Of a stretch of 64,000 nt of DNA, positions 47,831-55,298 are shown in pieces. The stretch is from Rhizobium sp. Leaf453 (lineage in GTDB: Bacteria > Pseudomonadota > Alphaproteobacteria > Rhizobiales > Rhizobiaceae): positions 248,001 to 312,000 of the forward strand of contig NZ_LMRG01000029.1 in the NCBI RefSeq assembly GCF_001425605.1, written 5' to 3'. A program made the translations under genes and the position numbers. How positions within the stretch are numbered: the stretch's first letter is position 1; the number at the start of each line of letters is the position of its first letter. The notes below the pieces were generated by a model, which was not told the DNA's origin, did no database searches, and worked only from the letters and a program-made list of their open reading frames with translations.

Positions 47831-49933
47831 ATGTCTTCTCGAAACGGCCGTCGCCTTCAACCGTCGGCAAACCATTTGAAATCAGACGGCCAACTTATCG
47901 TCGCGATGGCAACATCAAGTTCGATGTGGTTTGACGCTTGGTGGTACGAGGCTAATCCTACTGGCGGAGCTAAACAGGTTGCCATCAACTGGTTCAAAGG
48001 GTTCACGCCTGCCGAACTGCAAGACCCAAAATGCATTGGCCTAATAAATTCGGCTCGCCGATTGATCGGTGCCATGCTTCATTCAACGACTACTAAGAGG
48101 ATCTCGTTGAAAACCGTTTTCAGTAATCGCGCGCGCAAGATGCTGCATCTTGTTGCATGGATGTATCGAAATACCGTTTGGAGTTTCGCCGACTTCACCC
48201 CGGAGATAGCTGACTGGTATAAGTCCGATCTTCTTGAGACTGGACCCGAAAGTCTTGCGGATTTTGCGGACGATGGAGACCACCTAGATGGGACTAATGC
48301 TGAACGAGATGCCGACGAAATCACGGTCGGTGTGTTAAGCGCGCATCTCAACATGCTGGTCCATATTTTCCAACTTTCTGAAGAGTTCCAGGTCTTTCCG
48401 GAGCTTCGGATACCGGAACATCCTTTTCGGGGCCAAAGCGTAAAGTCGCTGGCCGAAAGTTTAGCGATCTCGACAGATGGTTGGATCCCTAGGGTGCCCG
48501 ATGAAGTTTTTAACCCATTGATGCAGGTAGTTTTAAACTGGATAGACGTCTACGCTGAGGACGTGCTCCTTTCACAGAAGGAGTACCTGCGGGCTATGGA
48601 CGCCCGTCGTGCTTACAAAGGCAAGGACTACGCGCGTTATACTGATCCGGCGCTTCTGCGTATTGTTTTCGATGCTCAGGGAACACTGGAGTCGCCCTGG
48701 AGGCGTCCGTTCTTGCCATCAAGAGCGCATCGCTCAGAGCCGGCCTCGCCCCTTGACTCGAAGCGAGGCCCAACCACCCAACTGCGCCGTCTGATCGATG
48801 ATCTTGAGGTTGCGGCTTCCGTTTCCGTTCAAGCCCCGACCGGCGTCCGCATCAGCGAACTCCTCGCTGCGAAAGCTGAGCCGCGCCAAAGCAATGGTTT
48901 TCCCGCCTGCTTAGTGCAGCGCGCCTCGAGTTCGGGTCTCTATGACTTGTTCTACTTATCCAGCCGAACCTTCAAAGGCGAAGCAGATGAGGAAGGACAG
49001 GAGAAAGAATGGCTCATAGGCGTCCGTCCTGCAGGTTCTGAGCATTTCCCTATTGCGGCGCGAGGCCTCCTTGTACTCGACAAGTTGTTCGGACCCTGGC
49101 GAGAGTGGTTTGGGTCGGACTATCTCACGGTTAGCCTCGGATCGGGCGGAAGCCTGCCGCATTCCACACCAAGCAACACCAAGCCACTTGCCGAAAGAAT
49201 CGCCGGGATTACGCGAACGTTCATCAATCAGCACGTTGAGTTTCCTCAAGAATTTTCCAGTTGGATCATAACAACACATCAATACCGAAAAGCCTTTTGC
49301 CAAGACATGATCCGGATCAACCCAAAAGCTCTTCCGGCAGTTCAAGAGCACTACGGCCATGCGTCGGCTTATCTGACCGACCGCGCTTACTCGGGAAGCG
49401 ACATGACAATGTTGAGGATGATTGAAGATGTCGCAACTAGAGAGGCGGCAAGGATGATGGTTGATCGAATATATGGCAACGCCCCCCTCGCTGGAAAGCT
49501 TGCCGACACAATCGATGCGCGCGAAGAAATGATACGTGATCTCCTTGAAGGCGCCGATTCCAACGAACGGCGCATCACTGCGCTGGCGGAGGCGCTATCC
49601 ACTGAAGGGATCATGCTATTCACTTCGGACTATCTCGACTGCTTTTTCCGTCCCCAACACGCGATGTGCCACTATGATTTTCTTGGCGATTTCGATAGAG
49701 ACGCCACGCGACCGCTCAAACCCTTTCGAACTCCTAAGAATTGTTCTGTTTGCGCAAATGGGATGATAAATCGTCATCACATTCCCTACTGGATTACGCA
49801 GTACCGTACGAATGATCACATCAAGAGGTCGAATGAAGCGATCGGCGACTTGAGGGTAGCTGCGGTAGCCTCTGCCCGTGCAGCGCAGGCGAAAAGCGTC
49901 CTGAGGCGGATCGGGGAGTGGCCCCTTCCATGA
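47831..49933 (+). CDS. ginC: Tyrosine recombinase, third of three (GinC-like)
   Basis: The 700-residue protein starts at ATG 47831. The catalytic core is complete: Arg in APTGVRISELLA (about 340), HQYRKAF (H-x-x-R, near 484), and YGHASAYLTDRAYSG (about 513-527) with the His and Tyr. Towards the C-terminus there is a Cys/His group (CFFRPQHAMCHYDF, NCSVCANGMINRHH) like a small zinc-binding module. It is the largest member of the trio. The ginD-like gene overlaps its stop by ATGA, so all four genes form one transcript. Confidence 0.8.
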   Translation: MSSRNGRRLQPSANHLKSDGQLIVAMATSSSMWFDAWWYEANPTGGAKQVAINWFKGFTPAELQDPKCIGLINSARRLIGAMLHSTTTKRISLKTVFSNRARKMLHLVAWMYRNTVWSFADFTPEIADWYKSDLLETGPESLADFADDGDHLDGTNAERDADEITVGVLSAHLNMLVHIFQLSEEFQVFPELRIPEHPFRGQSVKSLAESLAISTDGWIPRVPDEVFNPLMQVVLNWIDVYAEDVLLSQKEYLRAMDARRAYKGKDYARYTDPALLRIVFDAQGTLESPWRRPFLPSRAHRSEPASPLDSKRGPTTQLRRLIDDLEVAASVSVQAPTGVRISELLAAKAEPRQSNGFPACLVQRASSSGLYDLFYLSSRTFKGEADEEGQEKEWLIGVRPAGSEHFPIAARGLLVLDKLFGPWREWFGSDYLTVSLGSGGSLPHSTPSNTKPLAERIAGITRTFINQHVEFPQEFSSWIITTHQYRKAFCQDMIRINPKALPAVQEHYGHASAYLTDRAYSGSDMTMLRMIEDVATREAARMMVDRIYGNAPLAGKLADTIDAREEMIRDLLEGADSNERRITALAEALSTEGIMLFTSDYLDCFFRPQHAMCHYDFLGDFDRDATRPLKPFRTPKNCSVCANGMINRHHIPYWITQYRTNDHIKRSNEAIGDLRVAAVASARAAQAKSVLRRIGEWPLP

Positions 49934-50430
49934 CGATGCATGAGGATACTTCTGGGGTATCGGACGAGTCTCTCGTCGAGACAGAGCTCAGGGCTGCGCT
50001 ACAGCGAGTGAAAGAGAGGATCGTCAAAGGGCGACCAGCGCCAATTTCCTACAGTGCTGTCGCACGGGAGGCTGGGCGATCGCGAACTCTTATTGGGCAC
50101 GACGCCTGCGCATATCCCAATGTGAGAAAGGCTGTCACAAAAGCCATTCAGGAGCAAAAGGGGCTCCATAAGCCCGGCAACCGCCTACCCACTTCGGTAG
50201 AGGCAGTGGGTCAATCCGCAGGTAGAAAAACCACTACCGTCGAAACGGAGCAAAATGACTCCTTTCATTTGGTAGCCCATCTCAAATCCAGGGTTGCGGT
50301 ACTGATCAAGCAAAACACGGTTGCCGCCGTAAAAATCGTGACGATCGACGACGAGAATCACCAGCTTCGCGAGGAGATAGCTCGGCTTAAGATGGAGCTT
50401 GCTCGTCGAAAGGCGAGCACCCGGAACTGA
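49930..50430 (+). CDS. ginD: Small helical DNA-binding protein, GinD-like
   Basis: The 166-residue protein begins at the ATG that overlaps the ginC stop (ATGA). It has a helix-turn-helix-like segment (PISYSAVAREAGRSRTLIGHDA, about 37-58) and ends in a coiled coil (TIDDENHQLREEIARLKMELARRKAS). This matches the fourth gene of GInt islands (and is like TnpC of Tn554), a small protein needed with the three recombinases for excision. There is no enzymatic motif. Confidence 0.72.
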   Translation: MTMHEDTSGVSDESLVETELRAALQRVKERIVKGRPAPISYSAVAREAGRSRTLIGHDACAYPNVRKAVTKAIQEQKGLHKPGNRLPTSVEAVGQSAGRKTTTVETEQNDSFHLVAHLKSRVAVLIKQNTVAAVKIVTIDDENHQLREEIARLKMELARRKASTRN

Positions 50431-50763
50431 CGTAATGCCGCCTGCGATGACGACGAAAGCGGATCGCATTCCAGGTACAGGTAACGTCTCACCTAGACGT
50501 GCGCATTTATCTGGCCTCGAATACTGCGCTTTGAAGACTTGGAGAAGGGCGGCGGCGGCCGACTACTTGATCTTATGCGGTCGGAGACTGAGGATCGGCC
50601 GCCTCGTTCTGATTGCGCATTACAGCAGACGATCGCAGTTCGCGTTCGAAGAGCGCGAGTTTGTTTTCGCCCGGCCTGTCTTCGGCATACACCCAAAGTG
50701 CGAGCGGCGAGAGGCCCGGCACCCCCGCGCGGAGACGATTCCACTTCCCGTTACTGTCTGCAG
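50431..50763. other. Space between the recombinase operon and the cargo operon
   Basis: The 333 bases lie between converging transcripts. I see no convincing gene, no strong hairpin and no tRNA. Base composition returns to high GC here, unlike the recombinase genes, so it is probably the border between two parts of the island with different history. Confidence 0.5.
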
Positions 50764-52821
50764 CTACTCGGCGAAGTCGACGAGATACTCAGACCCCGGC
50801 CGCTGGCCGGTAAGAACCAGATGTTCCCTTGCGCGGGTGCAAGCCACGTAGAGCAGCCGCCGTTCCGTCTCATATACGTCGTCAAGCTCGGCCTCGTCGG
50901 CGGCATCCGCTACGCGTTCGTCGAGCGGTAGGATTCCTTCATCGCAAGCCATTACGACTACAGCGCGAAACTCCAGACCTTTAGCGAGGCTCATCGGCGA
51001 TGTGATAATGTCGGCAGCCTCGTCGATTCCCGCCACGCTTGCTCGGGCACGTGGGATCAATTTGGACGTACGCACGAAGATCCCGATCTCACGAGCGGCA
51101 ATACCTTCACTCAGCCAGGCGCCGATTGTCGCGCGCACACTCTCGGCTTCTTCGCGCTCATTCTCGAAGGTTCGGATTTCCGGCGGGGGACCTGAGAACA
51201 CGGAGACGATACCGCGGCGCTCGTCCTCGAATCCATCGGTGTCGCGTATAATGTTGGGTAAGAGTTTGTCAGCAGCCCGCCGGATCTGCTGTGAAGTGCG
51301 ATAGCAGACCTTGAGCGTATGCGATCTGCCGCGAACGTCAATGCCCAGCCCGGCCCATGAGAAGGGGTGCTGGAAAATGCGCTGGCCGACGTCGCCAGAC
51401 AGAAAGATGGCGTCCGCACCGACGGGAGCTAGCGCTGCAAAAAAGCGGAGCTCGGCTGGCGCAAGATCTTGTGCTTCGTCGATGATGATATGGTCGAATG
51501 GCTTTGACCTGCGATCGAGGATTGAATGGGCAAGGCTCGTGAACACCTCAGACCAGGTCGTGTATCGCTCAGACAACAATGAAGCGCGAAGCGAGGCAAA
51601 CACGGGCCATAGCCGCTCCCGCTGGTTGGGTCCCAACCGGCTCTTCCGTCCCATCCGTTGAACAGTTGCATAGGCCTCTGGCGACGTGATCCCCCAGGCG
51701 TCGATAACATTTATCCACTCGGACAGAAGAAAGCGATCCGAAAATCCCTTCAGATCGGCTTTTACCGCGGCATCGCGGAGCCACTCCCTCAGAATCGGTT
51801 CTGACGCAATCCGCGGGCGGACGCCATATTCAAGCTGATGCATCTGCTCCGCGATCCCACGAAAGGAGGCGGTGGTAATGCGGGGTACGATGCCGCCGGT
51901 CTCTGGCGCGAGCACGAAAAGCTTCTTGGCCATCGCGTCGGCGAGGGGCTGCGAAAAACTTGCCAACAGGATCCGAGCGTTCGCATTCTCCCGAGCCAGC
52001 CGGACCGCGCGATGGATGGCCACGATCGTCTTGCCTGTCCCGGCCGAACCCGCGACGCGAGCAGGTCCCGTGAAGGTTCGCTCAACCAGCGCCCGTTGCG
52101 AGGGATGGAGGAAGATGCCCCATTTCTCCCAGGGAAAGGCAAGTGCCTGCTCCAGTTCATCTTGGTCAGCGATCGGACGAATCCTGCGCAGCGCATCAGG
52201 GTGGGAAAATGGATCGGCGACGCGAGCTACAGGCGCTGGCAGTGTTCCCGTGGCAGCATATTCCAGCAGCGCCTCGGAGGCTTCCGCCGGAAGATGAACC
52301 GCAAGTGCGAAGAACCCGTCCTCGTTGGCGCCGCGGACATCGGCGAGCCAATCCGCTGGAACACCTGCGGATAGAAGCGCCTCATCATCGAGAGACGCGA
52401 AGAGTGACTGAGACGGCGACCCGTCCTTCGTGCCTTTCGCAGATTCCGGGAAAGAGAAGTCGAACATTGCTGGCGGCGCTACGTCTTCAACGCGCTCGCG
52501 CACCTCGACGATCTGGACAGCGCCGGTTCGCGGATGAGCCTCAATCCGCCGGCGCTCAGCCCAGGCATAAGCAGGGTCGTGATGGTCGACATAGGCGACC
52601 AGCACGCTATCGCCTGACTTGTGGACGATCAGCCTTATGTCGCGGTTGACCCGCGCCGACCAGAAATTAGGATCCTTGCTATTGCCAATGCGATGAAGCT
52701 GCAGCCCATACCCTGTGGAGTCCATTTGCAGGTCGAAGACGCTTGCCTTCACGGCCTTCTGATCGATGCCTGAAAGGCGGTTGAATGAGACCGTGAAAGT
52801 TTCTGCGATTAGGAAGTTCAT
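50764..52821 (-). CDS. UvrD/Rep-type helicase with N-terminal RelE-like domain
   Basis: The 685-residue protein starts MNFLIAETFTVSFNRLSG. The first about 90 residues match the RelE/ParE toxin fold: NFWSARVNRDIRLIVHKSGDSVLVAYVDHHDPAYAWAERR, with the characteristic W-x-x-R-x-x-R-x-I pattern. The helicase part has Walker A (GSAGTGKTIVA, about 255), motif II IIIDEAQDLAP (about 425), and UvrD motifs SPMSLAKGLEFRAVVVMACD and YVACTRAREHLVL near the end. It is the last gene of the cargo operon, 10 bases after the 117-residue gene. Either the toxin-like domain regulates the helicase or acts as an RNA-binding sensor; no active toxin residue can be confirmed. Confidence 0.85.
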   Translation of the reverse strand: MNFLIAETFTVSFNRLSGIDQKAVKASVFDLQMDSTGYGLQLHRIGNSKDPNFWSARVNRDIRLIVHKSGDSVLVAYVDHHDPAYAWAERRRIEAHPRTGAVQIVEVRERVEDVAPPAMFDFSFPESAKGTKDGSPSQSLFASLDDEALLSAGVPADWLADVRGANEDGFFALAVHLPAEASEALLEYAATGTLPAPVARVADPFSHPDALRRIRPIADQDELEQALAFPWEKWGIFLHPSQRALVERTFTGPARVAGSAGTGKTIVAIHRAVRLARENANARILLASFSQPLADAMAKKLFVLAPETGGIVPRITTASFRGIAEQMHQLEYGVRPRIASEPILREWLRDAAVKADLKGFSDRFLLSEWINVIDAWGITSPEAYATVQRMGRKSRLGPNQRERLWPVFASLRASLLSERYTTWSEVFTSLAHSILDRRSKPFDHIIIDEAQDLAPAELRFFAALAPVGADAIFLSGDVGQRIFQHPFSWAGLGIDVRGRSHTLKVCYRTSQQIRRAADKLLPNIIRDTDGFEDERRGIVSVFSGPPPEIRTFENEREEAESVRATIGAWLSEGIAAREIGIFVRTSKLIPRARASVAGIDEAADIITSPMSLAKGLEFRAVVVMACDEGILPLDERVADAADEAELDDVYETERRLLYVACTRAREHLVLTGQRPGSEYLVDFAE

Positions 52822-52831
52822 ATCTACTACC

Positions 52832-53185
52832 TCACTTCCATTGCGTACGCAGCCGGTCGAGTTGCTCGCTCCAGAATTCGATTCTCACCAATGTAGGAAT
52901 ACCCAAGCGATCGCAAAAGCTCGAAAAGGCCTTTGCCCGGTTGCAGATTGTGTTGGTGAACTGCCCGCTCAGCAATAAGGCGGCGGCAACCTCGTGTTCC
53001 GAGTATGAGTTTGCGTCGCGGTGATTTGCCCGTTGCCTGAGAACTGTCACGGCCTCGGCGTCGGACTTCTTCTTCCAAGCCACGGCGCTGAATACGTCAC
53101 CAAAGTTTTCCCGCCGCATCTCAGCACACCGGCGGTATGGCTTCGAACGAGGAAGTATCGATATTCGCAGTGATCGCCCCCTCAT
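52832..53185 (-). CDS. Unknown 117-residue protein of the cargo operon
   Basis: The ATG at 53185 overlaps the stop of the preceding gene (ATGA), which decides the start. The protein reads MRGRSLRISILPRSKPYRRC, is basic in its N-terminal third and helical in the rest (SEHEVAAALLLSGQFTNTICNR, SFCDRLGIPTLVRIEFWSEQLDRL). No motif was recognised. Its conserved-looking, coupled position in front of the helicase suggests a small subunit or adaptor for it; this is inference. Confidence 0.65.
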   Translation of the reverse strand: MRGRSLRISILPRSKPYRRCAEMRRENFGDVFSAVAWKKKSDAEAVTVLRQRANHRDANSYSEHEVAAALLLSGQFTNTICNRAKAFSSFCDRLGIPTLVRIEFWSEQLDRLRTQWK

Positions 53186-54423
53186 GACTTTTCCGAACCC
53201 TCTCGCTCTACGAGTGCGGCAATGTATCGCTCCATCGCCTCTAGCCACAGATCTTCATGGTCAGGCAGCAGATCGGTCAGGCGCGGCGTCTTGTCATTCG
53301 CCGTTCGAAGAACGCACTCGCTCCCCGCCTTCATGCTGCCAATCTTGCCACCGATCGCCGTCGCGAGGGTTTGGTTGTAGCGTTCTGCTTCGGGAAGTCG
53401 TCTCCACCAAGACGCTGGTCCAGTATCCAAGAACCCGTCTTTCCTTACGACGCCCAAGTTAAGTGGTCTGTCGCCAGCACCTTCGTGCTTCAGATTCAGT
53501 CCTGCCTGCCTGTCGACATAGACGCCGATGCGGTCCGTTCTCTCGAGGAAACGGCGTAGCAGTTCCGGAGCCTCGGGATCTTTCTGTGCAAGAAGCTCAT
53601 AGAACTCGTCCTCGCCAATGCTGACGGCGCGGCGCGGCGAAGCCACCAACTGTGCGGGAGCTGCCCGAACCGGTTCAATCCGAATTGAGTCGTGGTCCAG
53701 CCGCACGACGCCGCGCTCGATCAGCACCGTCTTCGCAAGGACAGAGGGGACGACCAGCCGAATGCCGTCCGGAGCTTCGTACACGCCCAGTTCGACAAGG
53801 GCGAACGTGAACCGCTGACCAGCGTGGCTCTGTAGCAATTCAGCCAGCGGCGCGATATCATCGCGAATGCCGTCGCCTACAACGGCGATCACGGCGCGAC
53901 CCCGTGCCAGATTGCGCGATACAGCTTCCACGAACTCCGCTTCGCCGACCGAGCTATCGTGCTCGTGCACAAGTTCATAGATCGACGCGTGTGGTTTTTG
54001 TTCGGTCTGTCGCGCCCTCAGTGCAGTCCGTTCGAAAGTCTCGTAATCCATCCGGAAGATCGCCCCGGCATATTCCATCGCCTGCGCGATTACCTCGCGT
54101 CGAGCCTGCGGATTGCGCCACAGCTTTGCCTCGATCAGTACGAGACCGCCACTGTTGGTGATGAAGACATTGTCTAGTGATCCACTACGTCCAGCTCCGA
54201 ACATGAGAGGAAATTCCCGGCACAGCGGGATCAGGTCGCCAAAACCGGTCTCGATCTGCTCTATCGGAAAGATCGACGGCTGGCTGTGAAGCAGTGATTG
54301 GAGCCAGCTCTCGTCGTATCCGCTCGTTGCTGTCGAACCCAAGTCCACGCGACCCAGCGGTTGAGCCCTGCCGCTTTTATCAAGCCAGATGGGACGTCCG
54401 TCCCTTCGTCTAATCTCGGTCAT
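53182..54423 (-). CDS. PD-(D/E)XK-like nuclease
   Basis: The 413-residue protein has GRSGSLDNVFITNSGGLVLIEAKLW at about 76-100: an Asp followed after about a dozen residues by E-A-K, the PD-(D/E)XK core with the Gly/Leu-rich strand between. The following helix EVIAQAMEYAGAIF also fits. It is preceded by LQSLLHSQPSIFP, as in NucS/DUF91-like nucleases. The rest of the chain has no second domain I recognise. The start ATG at 54423 is 20 bases past the ASCH gene stop. It is likely a DNA nuclease of the defence operon; substrate unknown. Confidence 0.72.
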   Translation of the reverse strand: MTEIRRRDGRPIWLDKSGRAQPLGRVDLGSTATSGYDESWLQSLLHSQPSIFPIEQIETGFGDLIPLCREFPLMFGAGRSGSLDNVFITNSGGLVLIEAKLWRNPQARREVIAQAMEYAGAIFRMDYETFERTALRARQTEQKPHASIYELVHEHDSSVGEAEFVEAVSRNLARGRAVIAVVGDGIRDDIAPLAELLQSHAGQRFTFALVELGVYEAPDGIRLVVPSVLAKTVLIERGVVRLDHDSIRIEPVRAAPAQLVASPRRAVSIGEDEFYELLAQKDPEAPELLRRFLERTDRIGVYVDRQAGLNLKHEGAGDRPLNLGVVRKDGFLDTGPASWWRRLPEAERYNQTLATAIGGKIGSMKAGSECVLRTANDKTPRLTDLLPDHEDLWLEAMERYIAALVEREGSEKS

Positions 54424-54443
54424 CTATCCTCCGGCAACATTCA

Positions 54444-55298
54444 TCACGCAACGCTCTCTGAACATAACGCCTCGGAGTCCTTCAGCGACCTTCCGGACTT
54501 TACATGCTTCCACAGCGAAGGCCCGCTTGAATTTCCATCCTTGATGATGCCAGCCGCCTTGCTGCTGCTTGAGAAGGCGTGATCGCGCGTAAAGCGGTAT
54601 CGGTTGTCTCCGTCCGAAACTAGCACGCCTTCGCGAACCAGCCGGTCTCGATCATGGGCGTCCCGCTTCACGTTCGGAGAGCCCGACCGCATCGCGCTCG
54701 AATCCTTGAGGACCAGAAATCGGCCGTCCGGGAGCGGACGACCATAGGCCTGCGCCGTCTCCGGTCGGAAGACGAAGATGGGACCATTATAGTCAGTTGG
54801 AACGCTGGATGTCGGAGCCTGCGTCGCAGTTGGTTCCACGTCGATCTTTTCAGAAGGTCTTGAATACGACATTGCAGATGGTGGATGGCCGATCGGTGCG
54901 GATGGGTCTTTGACCGAGCCACCGCTTTTGACGGCCGCGACGACCGATGGGTCCAAATTGACGAACGTGACGGCGCCCGAAGGGTGCGTGTAGGGAACCG
55001 GGCGTGGCAACACGCGGATCTGGTCCAAGACCCAAGGATGGACCCAACCATTCTCGATCACCTCGTCCAGCATTGCTTCTGGAATCGCGTGCTTGTCTGT
55101 ATGAGCCATGTAATCCAGGCGACCGAGCGGCGCACCCGACTTCATCAGCCGCGCCGTGCCGAAAACAAGACCGCTTTTGGCACGGATCAGGGCGATCTCG
55201 CCTCGAACATTGGTGGCCTTCGACCGCATCTCCCACGTCTTCTTGCCATCAAGGATCAGATCGATCCAAGGCTGCCGGATAATAAGTCCCTTCATCAT
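54444..55298 (-). CDS. ASCH-like plus DUF4357-like two-domain protein
   Basis: The 284-residue protein begins with MMKGLIIRQPWIDLILDGKK, an ASCH/EVE-like beta-barrel start (G-K-K-T-W-E-M-R-S, then IALIRAKSGLVFGTARL), which suggests RNA or modified-base recognition. The C-terminal 120 residues (IFVFRPETAQAYGRPLPDGRFLVL to DHAFSSSSKAAGIIKDGNSSGPSLWK) match DUF4357, a domain found with restriction enzymes. The start overlaps the methyltransferase stop (TGATG). It may read a modified base or bind the target of the system; that is inference. Confidence 0.7.
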   Translation of the reverse strand: MMKGLIIRQPWIDLILDGKKTWEMRSKATNVRGEIALIRAKSGLVFGTARLMKSGAPLGRLDYMAHTDKHAIPEAMLDEVIENGWVHPWVLDQIRVLPRPVPYTHPSGAVTFVNLDPSVVAAVKSGGSVKDPSAPIGHPPSAMSYSRPSEKIDVEPTATQAPTSSVPTDYNGPIFVFRPETAQAYGRPLPDGRFLVLKDSSAMRSGSPNVKRDAHDRDRLVREGVLVSDGDNRYRFTRDHAFSSSSKAAGIIKDGNSSGPSLWKHVKSGRSLKDSEALCSESVA

